Assembly (NCBI GenBank): GCA_933207985.1
Contig: OW240921.1
Coordinates: 90,597,027-90,661,026 of the forward strand
From: Pelobates cultripes
Taxonomy: Eukaryota > Chordata > Amphibia > Anura > Pelobatidae
Length of the DNA stretch: 64,000 bases
Direction of reading: 5' to 3'
Shown here: positions 25,168-36,386 of the stretch, piece by piece
How positions within the stretch are numbered: the first letter of the stretch is position 1
How the letters are laid out: every line of letters begins with the position of its first letter
Translations under genes and position numbers: made by a program
The notes under the pieces: generated by a model
What the model was told of the DNA's origin: nothing
The model's database searches: none
The model's input: only the letters and a program-made list of their open reading frames with translations

Positions 25168-25477
25168 AGGAACACTATAGGGTCAAGAACACAAACATGT
25201 CTTCCTGACACTATAGTGTTAAAAACACCATTTAGGTTGCTTGCCCCCCTCCTTAGCCCCTTAAAATGTAGGAAAACGTACCTTATTCCCAGCGCCTCCT
25301 TGCTGACATCATCACAATTAAATGATTTCAGCCAATCTAATGCTTTCCCATAGAGAAAGACGTCAAGACGGGGGGGCAGGGGGGTTGACCTAACGCCCGC
25401 TCAGCCAATCAGCACCTCCTCATGGATATGAATTGAATCAATGCATCTCAATGAGGAAAGTTCAGTGTCTCCATACA
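25163..25477. mobile_element. TTAA-type MITE, one half
   Basis: Begins TTAAAGGAACACTATAGGGTC and continues with GAACACAAACATGT, AATCTAATGCTTTCCCAT and CAATGAGG-like words. These match, in reverse orientation, the right half of the complete element at 46883-47406. The other end is missing and a large fold-back starts at 25478. Confidence 0.75.
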
Positions 25478-26116
25478 GACAATCACACATAGTTACCTCT
25501 GCTCATTGTAGAGGCAGTGCAGCTCCTGGAGACTGTTTGTTGGGGAAGCAGGGACCCCTTCCTGCTTCCCCTGCAGCAGTTATCCTGCACTTTTAGCTCT
25601 GCCGGATAACTGCTGTCTGCCTCTGTGTGTGTGACTGCCTATGCGTGACTGTCTGGGCAGACTAGATGGGCCGAATGGTTCTTATCTCCTGTCACATTCT
25701 ATGTTTCTATGTCTGTGTGCGCGTGTGGCTGTCTGCCTCTGTGTGTGTGACTGCCTATGTGTGACTGTCTGGGCAGACTAGATGGGCCAAATGGTTCTTA
25801 TCTGCCGTCCCATTCTACATTTCTATGTCTGTGTCTGCGAGCTGTGTGGCCGCACAGGGCGCCATGGAGCGGGGGCGCCATATGGCCAACACAGCTCACA
25901 CATGGCCGACCGGGATTTAAAAAAAAAAAAAAAATTGTGGCAGGGGCGGAGCTTCCCGTGCGACAGTGATGGTGCGAAACTGATGGCGTGGGCGGAGCTA
26001 AAAGTGCCGGATAACTGCTGCAGGGGAAGCAGGAAGGAGGCCTTGCTTCCCCAACAAACAGTCTCCAGGAGCTGCACTGCCTCTACAATGAACAGAGGTA
26101 ACTATGTGTGATTGTC
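25478..26116. repeat. Fold-back element with ~125-bp arms
   Basis: The left arm 25478-25602 (from GACAATCACACATAGTTACC to TTTTAGCTCTGCC) is mirrored by 25991-26116 with about 90% identity by eye. The spacer holds two copies of a CR1 3' tail, TG-rich words, GGCGCC-rich sequence and an A16 run at 25920-25935. The arms do not encode anything. The right arm leads straight into the TG minisatellite. Confidence 0.8.
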
Positions 26117-26805
26117 AGTGTGAGTGTGACTGTCTGTGTGGTGTATAACTATCTGCCTGTGTGTGTGACTGTCTGCCTGTGTGTGTGTATGTGTGTGTAT
26201 GACTGTCTGCCTGTGTGTCTGTGTGTGTGTGTCTGTGTGTATGACTGTCTGCCTGTGTGTGTGTCTGTGTGTATGACTGTCTGCCTGTGTGTGCGTGTCT
26301 GTGTGTTTGACTGCCTGTGTGTGTGTGTGTGTGTGTGTGTGACTGTCTGCCTCTGTGTGTTTGTGTGGCTGTCTGCCTGTGTGTGACTGCCTGCCTCTGT
26401 GTGTGTAGATGTCTTCATGTGTGTGTATGGCCATCTGCCTCTGTGTGTGTGTGTGTGTGTGTGGCTGCCTGCCTGTGTGTTTGTGTGTGGCTTTCTGTGT
26501 GTGTGTGTATGTGTGTATGACTGCCTGTGTGTGTGTCTGTGTGTATGACTGCCTGTGCATGTTTGTGTGTGTGCGTGTCTGTGTGTATGACTGACTGTCT
26601 GCCTGTGTGTGTGTGTGTCTGTGTGTATGACTGTCTACCTGTGCGTATTTGTGTGTGTGACTGTGTGTGTGTTTCTGTGTGTATGACTGTCTGCCTGTGT
26701 TTGTGTGTGTGTAACTGTCTGCCTGTGTGTGTGACTGTCTGTGTGTTTGTGTGGCTGTCTGCCTCTGTGTGTGTGGCTGTCTTCCTGTGTGTGTATGGCC
26801 GTCTG

Positions 26806-26836
<31 letters not shown>

Positions 26837-27525
26837 CTGTCTGCCTGTGTGTATGTGTGGCTTTTTGTGTGTGTGTGTGTGTGTATGTGTGTATGACTGT
26901 CTGCCTGTGTGTGTGTGCCTGCCTGTGTGTGTGTGTGTGTGACTGCCTATGTGTGACTGTCTGGGCAGACTAGATGGGCCGAATGGTTCTTATCTGCCGT
27001 CACATTCTATGTTTCTATGTCTGCCTGTGTGTGTGTGTGTGTGTGTGGCTGTCTGCCTGTGTGTTTGTGTGTGGCTGTTTGTGTGTGGCTGTTTGTGTGT
27101 GGCTGTCTGCGTGTATGTTTGTGTGTGGCTGTCTGTGTCTGGCTGTCTGCCTGTGTGTGGCTGTCTGGCTATGTGTTTGTGTGTGGCTGTCTGCCTGTGT
27201 GTTTGTGTGTGGCTCCCTGCCTGTGTGTTTGTGTGTGGCTGTCTGCATGTGTGTTTGTGTGTGGCTGTCTGCCTCTGTGTGTGTGACTGCCTATGTGTGA
27301 CTGTCTGGGCAAACTAGATGGGCTGAATGGTTCTTATCTCCTGTCACATTCTATGTTTCTATGTCTGTGTGTGCGTGTGGCTGTCTGCGTGTGGCTGTCT
27401 GTGTGTGTGTTTGTGTGTGGCTGTCTGCCTCTGTGTGTGTGACTGCCTATGTGTGACTGTCTGGGCAGACTAGATGGGCCGAATGGTTCTTATCTGCCGT
27501 CACATTCTATGTTTCTATGTCTGTG
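25648..27525 (+). repeat. Five copies of a CR1 3' tail embedded in the minisatellite
   Basis: The segment GGGCAGACTAGATGGGCC, then GAATGGTTCTTATCT, ending ATTCTATGTTTCTATG, is the terminal 55-60 bases of the young CR1 family; compare 36420-36480. It occurs near 25653-25712, 25770-25828, 26958-27020, 27306-27364 and 27460-27522. Each copy is preceded by GACTGCCTATG(T/C)GTGACTGTCT and followed by TCTGTGTG. The shared flanks show that the tail multiplied as part of the minisatellite unit rather than by five insertions. Confidence 0.9.
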
Positions 27526-28033
27526 TCTGTGTGTGTGTGTGACAGGGTGTGTGGTTAGCATAATCTTCTGGTTAGCGTAATCTTTTAAATCTTTTGTGTG
27601 TATGACTGACTGTCTGCCTGTGTGTGTGTGACTGCCTGTGAAGATTTTTCGCACAGGGCGCCCAAAGGCCTAAGGCTGGCTCTGTGTATGACTGTCTGCC
27701 TGTGGGTGTTTGTGTGTGTGACTGTCTGTGTGTATGACTGACTGCCTGTGTGTGTGTGTGTGTCTGTGTGACTGTCTGCCTGTGTGTGTGTGTGTGTGTG
27801 TGTCTGTGTGTATGACTGCCTGCGTGTGTGTGTGTGACTGTCTGCCTGTGGGTGTGTGTGTGTATTTGACTGTCTGTCGTGTGTGTGTGTGACTCTGTGT
27901 GTTTGTGGCTGTCTGCCTGTGTGCGACTGCCTCGCCGCTGTGTGTGGATGTCTTCTCCTGGGTGTGTATGGCCATCTGCCCTCTGTGTGTGTGTGTGTGT
28001 GTGCGGTGTGGACTGCCTGTGTATATGTGTGTG

Positions 28034-28067
<34 letters not shown>

Positions 28068-28500
28068 GCTGTCTGCCTGTGTGTATGTGTGTGGCTTTCT
28101 CTGTGTGTGTGTCTGTGTGTGGCTTTCTCTGTGTGTGTGTGTGTCTGTGTGTGTGTCTGTGTGTGTGGCTGTCTGCCTGTGTGTGGTGTGTGGCTGTCTG
28201 CGTGTGTGACTGTCTGCATAAAAGTATGTGTGTGTAAGACTGTATGTGTGGCTGTGTGTGTGTGTAAAAAACTGTATGTGTAGCTGTTTGTGTGTGTGTG
28301 TCTGCCCATAATTGTGTGTTAGTGTGTTTATCTACCTGTAACTGTGTATGTGTGTTACTGCGTGTACCTGTGTGTTTCTGCCTGATCTTGTGTATGTGAC
28401 TATCTGCCTGTGACTTTGTGCATGTGGTGGATTTGACAGTGTATATGTATAACTGTGTGCATTTGACTGTGGGACTGTGTGCACATAACTCTGCAAAAAT
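26117..28500. repeat. ~2.4-kb TG-rich minisatellite
   Basis: Degenerate tandem units built from GTGTGTGACTGTCTGCCT with TATGACTG, GTGGCTGTC and TTTGTGTG variants. Higher-order units include the CR1 tail copies. Many long open frames (Cys/Val-rich on +, His/Thr-rich on -) are artefacts of the repeat. 27550-27600 holds a short non-satellite patch with a duplicated GGTTAGC(A/G)TAATCTT. Confidence 0.95.
27640..27682. repeat. Satellite-end motif, copy 2
   Basis: GAAGATTTTTCGCACAGGGC, then GCCCAAAGGCCTAAGGC, is the reverse complement of the motif at 16511-16549 and resembles 36675-36722. It interrupts the minisatellite. Confidence 0.75.
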
Positions 28501-28717
28501 ATACACCTGCATTCACACACAGGCCTAAATGCATGTTTTTATCTGAATTAAATAACCATCACTTAAAATTTAAAAGTTGCACTATTGAAGGCAACAGAAA
28601 ATTGCATTAGGCTTGTCAGTAAAAGCAAAAAATTCAAGAAACCACTGTGGTACTCCGCAGATGTGGCCAAAATAGTTAAAAACAAAAAGTTAGCATTTAG
28701 GAATTATAAAAAAAACC

Positions 28718-28952
28718 ATTCTATGTTAGGAAGGAGTTAAAATAATTCTGTTCATTCAGCACTTGCCACAACTCTTCTGTTGTGACATACACAGCCATAG
28801 TCTCCCTTCACACTCCCTGAAATAGAGATCAAATCTTTAAACTTCCTTTTTTGCACACTGTGTTTAATTATAAGTTATTGGCTCCTTCTCTGTTAATGGG
28901 CCTGCGTAGAGCCTGCTATGTGTTACTTAAGTTCGAGTAACAGGACAGGAGA
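28718..28952 (+). repeat. 235-bp patch duplicated from MITE DNA at 36939-37173
   Basis: Starts ATTCTATGTTAGGAAGGAG and ends AACAGGACAGGAGA. Its counterpart at 36939-37173 differs at three positions only, about 98.7% identity. The counterpart is an internal piece of a MITE; here the piece stands alone inside the CR1 reading frame. Confidence 0.9.
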
Positions 28953-29177
28953 GTGAGGAAGACAAAATGATCTATAAGATTAGGCAGAAAGAGGCTAAGC
29001 AAGTTATAAGAGCTTCCAAATCACACACAGAAGAGAAAATAGCACAGTCAGTAAAAAAAGGGGGATAAAACATTTTTTAGATACATAAATGAGAAAAGAA
29101 AAGTAAAACAAGGATTAGTTAGATTAAAACAAAAGAAGGAAGGTATGTAGAAGAGGATAAAGGTCTAGCTGACTGCC

Positions 29178-29817
29178 TGTCAGATTACTGTTTGATCCAG
29201 CACGCAGAACTGTGTACAGCACGGATGACAAATAAGTAACGTATTACCGGGTCCTTAGAATGGTGGCCGGATTTTAACGCATGTTAGTCAGTCAAAAATA
29301 CTAGCCGAGGTCAGGGAACACAGAAAGGGACGCAGCGATGAGGAAAGCCAGGAGTCAGGATACCAGAATATAGAGAAGTCAATAAACAAAGCCAAAGTAA
29401 AAAACCAGGTAGAAAACTATAAACAGGAACGCGCTCTCGGACAACCACAAGGGAAACCACGACAGGGCACTGAGCAGGCTGAGAACTGGGCCTAAATACA
29501 CCTCCTTTAGTTCTGATAGGCTGTAACCGGCCTTTGACCCCAAAGTCAGTTACCAGGTTTCATTTGCATAATTGCTGCTCAGCATTAACCCTTTTGTGGA
29601 TTAGGTTGCTGCTCGGCACAACTTTTCCTGTGTGGACAGTAAATGCTCACAACTGTACTTCTTCTATAAGCGGATGCATCGCTACAGACCAGGTTTCATT
29701 TGCAATACCATTGCCTCAGCATTAAACCTTCTGTGGGATTAGGTTGCTGCTCGGCACAACTTTTCCTGTGTGGACAGTAACCGTCATTAACCATTTCTAT
29801 AAGCGATGAATACGCGG
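29178..29817 (-). repeat. 3' LTR of the gypsy element
   Basis: About 640 bases. It contains two copies of a roughly 130-bp block (GACCAGGTTTCATTTGCA... to ...TAAGCGGATG) at about 29552-29690 and 29690-29815. The right edge is blurred by small changes relative to the 5' LTR. Confidence 0.9.
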
Positions 29818-29820
29818 AAA

Positions 29821-31312
29821 TTACCCCTTACCTGAAGAAACGCCACCGGGCGACAGGACCAGGCTTTGGAGAGGAAATTTAGCGCGAAAAGCGCCGATCT
29901 TTACGCCCGCATGCAGGTCAGGAGCCGAAACCCAAGAACGCATCAGCGGCGGACCGTAACCTTCCAAACAACCAAGTACCGTAAAGCGCCCCGGTGAAAA
30001 CCCAGAATCCACGATAGAAGATACCTCTCATACTCTTTCCTGACCACCCACCACCACCGGAGGGGGAGGAACACAAGGAACAGTATATCTATTGCAGACA
30101 AGAGGTTTGAGTAAGGACACATGAAAAGCAAGTTGGGAATCCCTAAAGATGCAGGAAGAGCCAGAGAGTAAGACACTGGATTGATCCTACGAAGCACTCT
30201 ATAGGGACCAAGGAATCTGGGGGCAAACTTCATTCTAGGGACCTTAAGCTTGATGTTGCGAGATGACAACCAAACCCGGTCCCCCACTTGGTACACCGGG
30301 TTGGCACTCCTACGCTTATCAGCAAAAGTTTGAAGCGTTCAGCAGCAGCCCCTAGAGCAGTTTGAACCTTAACCCAGGTATCCCGAATGGAGGCCAGACG
30401 CTCATCCAGAGCAGTATCAGAAAATACCGCAGGGAGAACCGTAGGATGCCTACCATTATTGACAAAAAATGGACTGTGCCCAGAGGAGTCATGAACAGTA
30501 TTGTTTCTAGCGAACTCGGCCCACGGGAGTAGTTGGGACCAATTGTCTTGTGTGCTATTAATAAAACAACGCAAATAAACTTCTAATGACTGGTTAGCCC
30601 TCTCAGCTGTACCATTGGTCTGTGGATGGTAGGAGGAGGAGAAGGAGAGATCAATCCCCAATTGTTTACTGAACGCCCTCCAGAACCTGGACACAAACTG
30701 AGAGCCCCTATCAGACACAATATTGTGGGGGATGCCATGCAAACGGACAATTTCACGTATGAAAATTAGGACCAAATCTTGCGAAGATGGCAACTTCTTG
30801 AGAGGAATGAAGTGAGCCATCTTAGAAAATCGGTCTACAACCATGAGAATAGTAGTGAACCCAGCAGAGCTAGGAAGCTCAACAATAAAGTCCATGGATA
30901 AGTGGGACCATGGAATCTCAGGAACAGGAAGAGGCTGCAACAGGCCACAAGGAAGTGCATGAGTCACCTTAGAAACTGCACACACAGAACATGCCTGCAC
31001 ATACTCCTTTACATCTTTCCTGAGTAAATCCCACCAAAATGATCTAGTGATCGCGGCAGTGGACTTATTGATGCCCGGGTGTCCAGCAGTTATATTGTCA
31101 TGGAACACTTTCATGATATTAACCCTTTCACATAGGGGAACGAACAGTTTATCACACGGTTTACCACTGGGCGCCTGAGGCTGGGCCTCCAGTATGGTGC
31201 CAAGCAGTGGAGAAGACAGTGAGAGGACAGTAGTAGCAATAATACACTCTGGTGGAATAATAGGAGATGTCATCTGTTCCGGAGCTGACTCATTATCAAA
31301 TTGCCTGGACAA
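29821..31312 (-). pseudogene. Gypsy pol: integrase with C-terminal GPY and chromodomain, frameshifted
   Basis: Read on minus from 31312: an N-terminal HHCC zinc region (AGHPG, then CSVCAVSK), then the DDE core with MDFIVELP, IVSDRGSQF and HPQTNGTAERANQ supplying Asp, Asp and Glu. After about residue 330 the frame shifts. The continuation at 29943-30296 shows RFLGPYRVLRRINPVSYSL, a GPY/F module, and the end is spread over two frames with EYE, FSPGRFTVLG / LRYLVVWK and LMRSWVSAPDL, which resembles a chromodomain. Integrase inserts element DNA into the genome, and the chromodomain can guide it to modified histones. The last 20% is broken by at least two frameshifts. Confidence 0.88.
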
Positions 31313-31372
31313 GGCGTCAGCCTTGGTATTTTTAGAACCAGGTAATGAGAAAGTTAAAATGTGATGAGAAAT

Positions 31373-32783
31373 GAGAAAAGTTAAATGAGAAAGTTAAAAT
31401 GTGAAAGGAACAGTGACCATCTAGCCTGTCTGGAAGACAAACGTTTGGCATCCCCTATATATGCCAGATTTTTGTGGTCGGTTATGATCAACAGGGGGTC
31501 CTTGGAACCCTCCAAAAGATGTCGCCACTCCTTGAGGGCAAGAATAATGGCCAACAGTTCTCTATTGCCAATATCATAGTTGCGCTCAGCAGGAGACATC
31601 TTTCTGGAGAAGTAGCCACAAGGATGCAATGGTGTTCCCTGGCTTTCTCTCTGAGAGAGAACAGCCCCTACCCCTGTCTCGGATGCATCAACCTCCAATA
31701 TAAAAGGTTTACTAGTGTCGGGATGTTTTAGTATGTCCGCAGAGGCAAATCTTTGTTTAAGAGTCTCAAAAGCATTCACAGCCTCTTTGGACCATACCGT
31801 GCTACTAACCCCTTTGCGAGTTATATTAGTGATTGGGGCTATTACAGAAGAAAATCCCTTGATGAATCTTCTGTATTAGTTGGCAAAACCAATAAACCTT
31901 TGAATGGCTTTTAAACCAGAGGGTAATGGCCAATGTAGTACAGCCTCTAGTTTTTTAGGATCCATTTGAAATCCCGATGCAGAGATGTTGTAACCCAAAA
32001 AGTGGACTTCAGGCTGGTCAAATATGCACTTTTCTAATTTGCAATAAAGTTTATTCTTCAACAACGTCTGCAGAACCTGTTTCACATGGGAGTGGTGAGT
32101 CTGAAGATCAGGGGAATACACCAAAATATCGTCCAAATAAACCAAGACAAATTAGTAAATGAATTCCCTGAGTACATCATTTATAAAGTCTTGGAATACG
32201 GCCGGGGCATTGCATAACCCAAATGGCATTACCAGATATTCATAGTGTCCACTACGGGTATTAAATGCCGTCTTCCACTCATGATTCTCTTTAATTCTAA
32301 GCAAATTGTAAGCGCTCCTAAGGTCAAGTTTAGTAAATACTTTAGCTCCCTGAAGTCTATCAAACAATTCGGAAATGAGTGGGATAGGGTATGCATTTTT
32401 TACAGTGATTTTATTAAGTGCCCTGTAGTCTATGCACGGGCGTAACTCACCACCCTTTTTCTCAACAAAAAAGAATCCTGCACCAGCTGGTGAGGATGAC
32501 TTTCTTATGTGCCTTTGCTCAAGGATTCTTTGATGTATTCCTCCATTATTTTACTCTCCTGGGGAGATAAGGCATAAACTGCCCCCTTAGGTGGCATAGC
32601 GCCTGGAAACAGGTTAATGGCACAGTCATATGCTCTGTGGGGAGGCAATACATCAGATTGAGCCTTGTTAAACACCTCCTGAAGTTCTCGGTATTGTATG
32701 GGAACTCCAGGAGTTTGGGGAGTGGTAGTGGGAAGGTCAATAGTATCCAATCTCTTTAGTACTGGTTTTATACATCTCCCCAT
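31373..32783 (-). pseudogene. Gypsy pol: reverse transcriptase and RNase H, multiply broken
   Basis: On minus: a connector ending [11 protein letters not shown] (to 32505), where a one-base loss shifts the frame; then [15 protein letters not shown] and [17 protein letters not shown], then VYLDDILVYS with the catalytic YxDD pair, then VHFLGYNIS. RNase H follows with [15 protein letters not shown], the NRELLAI block and [10 protein letters not shown]. In-frame stops interrupt it just before YLDD (32152-32154, a CAA-like codon turned TAA) and near 31873. At its end a roughly 42-bp tandem duplication (ATGAGAAAGTTAAAATGTGA at 31343 and 31385) disrupts the junction to the integrase. Confidence 0.9.
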
Positions 32784-32861
32784 ACACTCTTTACCCCATT
32801 CTAATATCTCCCCATTAGCCCAGTCAATATAGGGATTGTGCTTACTCAGCCACGGAAACCC

Positions 32862-33245
32862 TTATATGATAGGACATGATGGAGAAGTAATAACCTGAAA
32901 CGTCATCTCCTCCCTATGGGAGGCCCCAATGGAGATCATAATAGGGACAGTTTCGTGGGTTATAAGCGGTTGTGTGAGTGGTCTACCATCAATAGCTTCT
33001 ACAGCTAGCGGCGTAGGTCTCTCCCTGACCGGTATCTCATTACTCCTAATAAACTGGACATCAATAAAATTTCCAGCAGCACCTGAGTCCATTAGGGCAC
33101 TGCAAGAAAACTTCTTGTTATCAAGGGAAATAGATACCTCAAGGAGGAATCTACTTTTGTTTTTGTTAGAGGACAACTCCATCACACCTAAGATCTGTCC
33201 CCTTAAGGTTCTTAGGTGCGGAAGTTTTCCGGACGCACTGGACAA
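32862..33245 (-). pseudogene. Gypsy pol start: aspartic protease
   Basis: The 127-codon frame contains ALMDSGAAGNFID, with the DSGA active site of retropepsins. It overlaps the end of gag by about 34 bases in another frame, so pol would need ribosomal frameshifting. A premature TAA at 32862 stops it just before GFPWLSKHNP, which continues in the same frame. Confidence 0.88.
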
Positions 33246-34153
33246 TTAGTTATCATATGTCCCTTTCTACCGCAATATAGGCATAACCCCTCCCTTCTCC
33301 TATACTGTTTTTCGGCCTCTGACAGTCTAGTGACCCCCAACTGCATAGGTTCGGGTTCGGACTGTACAGGGAGGTTAGACAAAACAGGTTTAGAGAATTG
33401 AGGTGCTAGGGACATAGCCGTACGTCTGGTCTTGCTTCTGGTGACTTCTCTGAGTCTTAACCTATTATCAATATGCATGACAAACGTAATAAATTCGTTA
33501 AGACTCTTAGGTAATTCTTTAGCGGCTATCTCATCTAGTATAATCTCTGAGAGACCCTTTTTGAATGCTGAGATTAACCCATTGTTAGTCCAGTCTACCT
33601 CGGAAGCTAAGGTACGGAATTCAATAGCATAATCCGAGATAGACTGGTTACCTTGTCTGATGTGCATTAGGGCAGTGGAGGCGACATCCTATCTACCCAA
33701 TGGCTCAAACGTGAGCTTGAATTCGGCAAGGAATTCCTGGTAATTATGAGCTATGCTCCGATTACTCTCCCACAACGGATTAGCCCAGGCAAGGGCCTTG
33801 CCCTTTAATTGATTCATTAGATAACCAATTCTTGCTCTGTCCGTGGGGAATGACCCTGGTGAGGCCTCAAAATGATACTCCACCTGATTAAGAAAACCCC
33901 TGCATTCCTGGATATTGCCATCAAACTGTAGGGATGATGATGATAAGGAGATGCTAGGAGTCATATTAACAGTGGGTGGCGGTACACAGGGTAGAGGTGC
34001 TATAGGAGGAGACGCTGCAGGCTGCAGATGCTCCGTTCTAGCGAGACGCGTACTTAAAGCCTGAGTGAATTGATCCATGCGGTGATCATTCTCCTCTAAT
34101 TTCCTCTCGCAAGCAGCTATGTGCTGACACAGTTCTACAGGATCTATGGCCAT
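33212..34153 (-). pseudogene. Gypsy gag with CCHC zinc knuckle, one in-frame stop
   Basis: Starts MAIDPVELCQH at 34153. The middle region with CRGFLNQVEYHF and ALAWANPLWE is typical of gypsy capsid. A TAG at 33689-33691 interrupts the frame, which then continues to CLYCGRKGHMITNC, a CCHC zinc knuckle for RNA binding, and stops at 33212. About 314 codons in all. Confidence 0.9.
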
Positions 34154-34160
34154 GTCGTAA

Positions 34161-34793
34161 TGTCAGGATTACTGTTTGATCCAGCACGTAGAACTGTACA
34201 GCACGGATGACAAATAAGTAACGTATTACCGGTCCTTAGAATGGCCGGATTTAACATACAAAGAATAGTAAAAAATACTAGCCGAGGTCAGGGAACACAG
34301 AAAGGGACACAGCGATGAGGAAAGCCAGGAGTCAGGATACCAGAATATAGAGAAGTCAATAAACAAAGCCAAAGTCAAAAACCAGGTAGAAAACTATAAA
34401 CAGGAACGCGCTCTCGGACAACCACAAGGGAAACCACGACAGGGCATTGAGCAGGCTGAGAACTAGGCCTAAATACCCCTCCTTTCTTTCTGATAGGCTG
34501 TAACCGGCCTTTGACCCCAAAGTCAGTTACCAGGTTTCATTTGCATAATTGCTGCTCAGCATTAACTCTTCTGTGGATTAGGTTGCTGCTCGGCACAACT
34601 TTTCCTGTGTGGACAGTAAATGTCATTAACCACTTTTCTCTAAGCGGATGAATACATGAGACCAGGTTTCATTTGCACAATTACTGCTCAGCATTAAACC
34701 TTCTGTGGATTAGGTTGCTGCTCGGCACAACTTTTCCTGTGTGGACAGTAAATGTCATTAACCACATTTCTATAAGCGGATGAATACGTGACA
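34161..34793 (-). repeat. 5' LTR of the gypsy element
   Basis: 633 bases, TG at one end and CA at the other. It carries the same internal duplication as the other LTR (about 34529-34660 and 34661-34793). Small indels and substitutions between the two LTRs, denser near AGAATGG(TG)GCCGGATT, show that the insertion is not recent. Confidence 0.92.
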
Positions 34794-35018
34794 CTGCCTC
34801 AATGAATATTTTTGTTCTGTATTTACAGATGAAAATGAAGGAAAGGGACCTCAGTTGAGAAAAAGGATAAATGAGTCATTTATTACACGTGAGTTTACAG
34901 AGGAAGAGGTTCTATTTCAACTGTCAAAAGTAAAGACAAATAAGTCAATGGGACCTGATGGAATACACCCAAAGCTATTAAAAGAGCTTAGTGGTTAACA
35001 GATTTATTTAACCAATCA

Positions 35019-36386
35019 TTGTTAACAGGAGTAGTCCCAGAAGATTGGAAGTTAGCGAATGTTGTGCCCATTTACAAGAAAGGTAATAGGGAGGAGTCGG
35101 GCAACTATAGGCCAGTAAGCCTTACTTCAGTAGCGGGGAAAGTGATGGAAACCATGTTAAAGGATAGGATTGTTGAACATCTAAAAACACATGGAGTTCA
35201 AGATCAGAGACAACATGGGTTTACTTCAGGGAGATCATGCCAAACTAATCTTATTGATTTTTTTGATTGGGTAACTAAAATTATAGATCAGGGTGGTGCA
35301 GTAGACATTGCTTACCTAGATTTCAGTAAGGCTTTTGACACTGTTGCACATAGAAGGCTTATCAATAAACTGCAATCTTTAAGTTTGGATTCCAATATTG
35401 TTGAATGGGTAAGGCAGTGGCTGAGTGACAGGCAACAGAGGGTTGTAGTTAATGGAATATATTCGAAGCTTGGACTTGTCACCAGTGGGGTACCTCAGGG
35501 ATCTGTACTTGGACCCATTCTCTTTAATATTTTTATTAGTGATATTGCAGAAGGTCTTGATGGTAAGGTATGTCTTTTTGCTGATGATACTAAGATATGT
35601 AACAGGGTTGATGTTCCAGGAGGGATAAGCCAAATGACAAATGATTTAGGTAAACTAGAAAAATGGTCAGAATTGTGGCAACTGACATTTAATGTGGATA
35701 AGTGCAAGATAATGCATCTTGGACGTAAAAACCCAAGGGCAGAGTACAGAATATTTGATAGAGTCCTAACCTCAACATATGAGGAAAGGGATTTAGGGGT
35801 GATTATTTCTGATGACTTAAAGGTAGGCAGACAATGTAATAGAGCAGCAGGAAATGCTAGCAGAATGCTTGGTTGTATAGGGAGAGGTATTAGCAGTAGA
35901 AAGAGGGAAGTGCTCATGCCATTGTACAGAACACTGGTGAGACCTCACTTGGAGTATTGTACACAGTGCTGGAGACCGTATCTTCAGAAGGATATTGATA
36001 CCTTAGAGAGGGTTCAGAGAAGGGCTACTAAACTGGTTCATGGATTGCGGGATAAAACTTACCAGGAAAGGTTAAAGGATCTTAACATGTATAGCTTGGA
36101 GGAAAGACGAGACAGGGGGGATATGATAGAAACATTTAAATATATAAAGGGAATCAACACAGTAAAGGAGGAGACTATATTTAAAACAAGAAAAACTACC
36201 ACAACAAGAGGACATAGTCTTAAATTAGAGGGACAAAGGTTTAAAAATAATATCAGGAAGTATTACTTTACTGAGAGGGTAGTGGATGCATGGAATAGCC
36301 TTCCAGTTGAAGTGGTAGAGGTTAACACAGTAAAGGAGTTTAAGCATGCGTGGGATAGGCATAAGGCTATCCTAACTATAAGATAA
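35019..36386 (+). pseudogene. CR1 ORF2 reverse transcriptase and C-terminal region
   Basis: 455-codon frame. It holds YRPVSLTSVAGKV, QHGFTSGRSCQTN, AYLDFSKAFDTVAH (first catalytic Asp), [17 protein letters not shown] and LFADDTKIC (the FADD active site), then the thumb and LEYCTQCWRPY, then the C-terminus LTIR. In mechanism it would prime cDNA synthesis at a nicked chromosome. The upstream frame (FITREFTEEEV, KSMGPDGIHPKLLKELSG) is separated by a frameshift near 34995, so the protein is not complete. The RT core itself looks intact, unlike the other TE genes here. Confidence 0.92.

Larger units (their letters stand above)
29178..34793 (-). mobile_element. Ty3/gypsy chromovirus, complete structure but inactivated
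   Basis: 5.6-kb element in minus orientation: LTR 34161-34793, gag, protease, RT-RNase H, integrase with chromodomain, LTR 29178-29817. The host CR1 sequence is duplicated on both sides as the 5-bp repeat CTGCC (29173-29177 and 34794-34798), and the LTRs start TG and end CA. Domain order PR-RT-RH-IN-CHD is diagnostic of Ty3/gypsy chromoviruses. The gag ATG lies only a few bases inside the 5' LTR edge, leaving almost no leader; I see no standard TGG-type tRNA primer site, so the priming mode is unclear. At least six disabling lesions are visible. Confidence 0.93.

Noticed and set aside
26102..28520. Many long overlapping ORFs (up to 280 codons), Cys/Val-rich or His/Thr-rich, on both strands
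   Set aside because: They are by-products of a TG/CA minisatellite without stop codons in several frames. The composition is periodic and all frames are open alike.
35379..35917. Minus-strand ORFs within the CR1 RT region
   Set aside because: They are antisense shadows of the RT frame and have no domain of their own.
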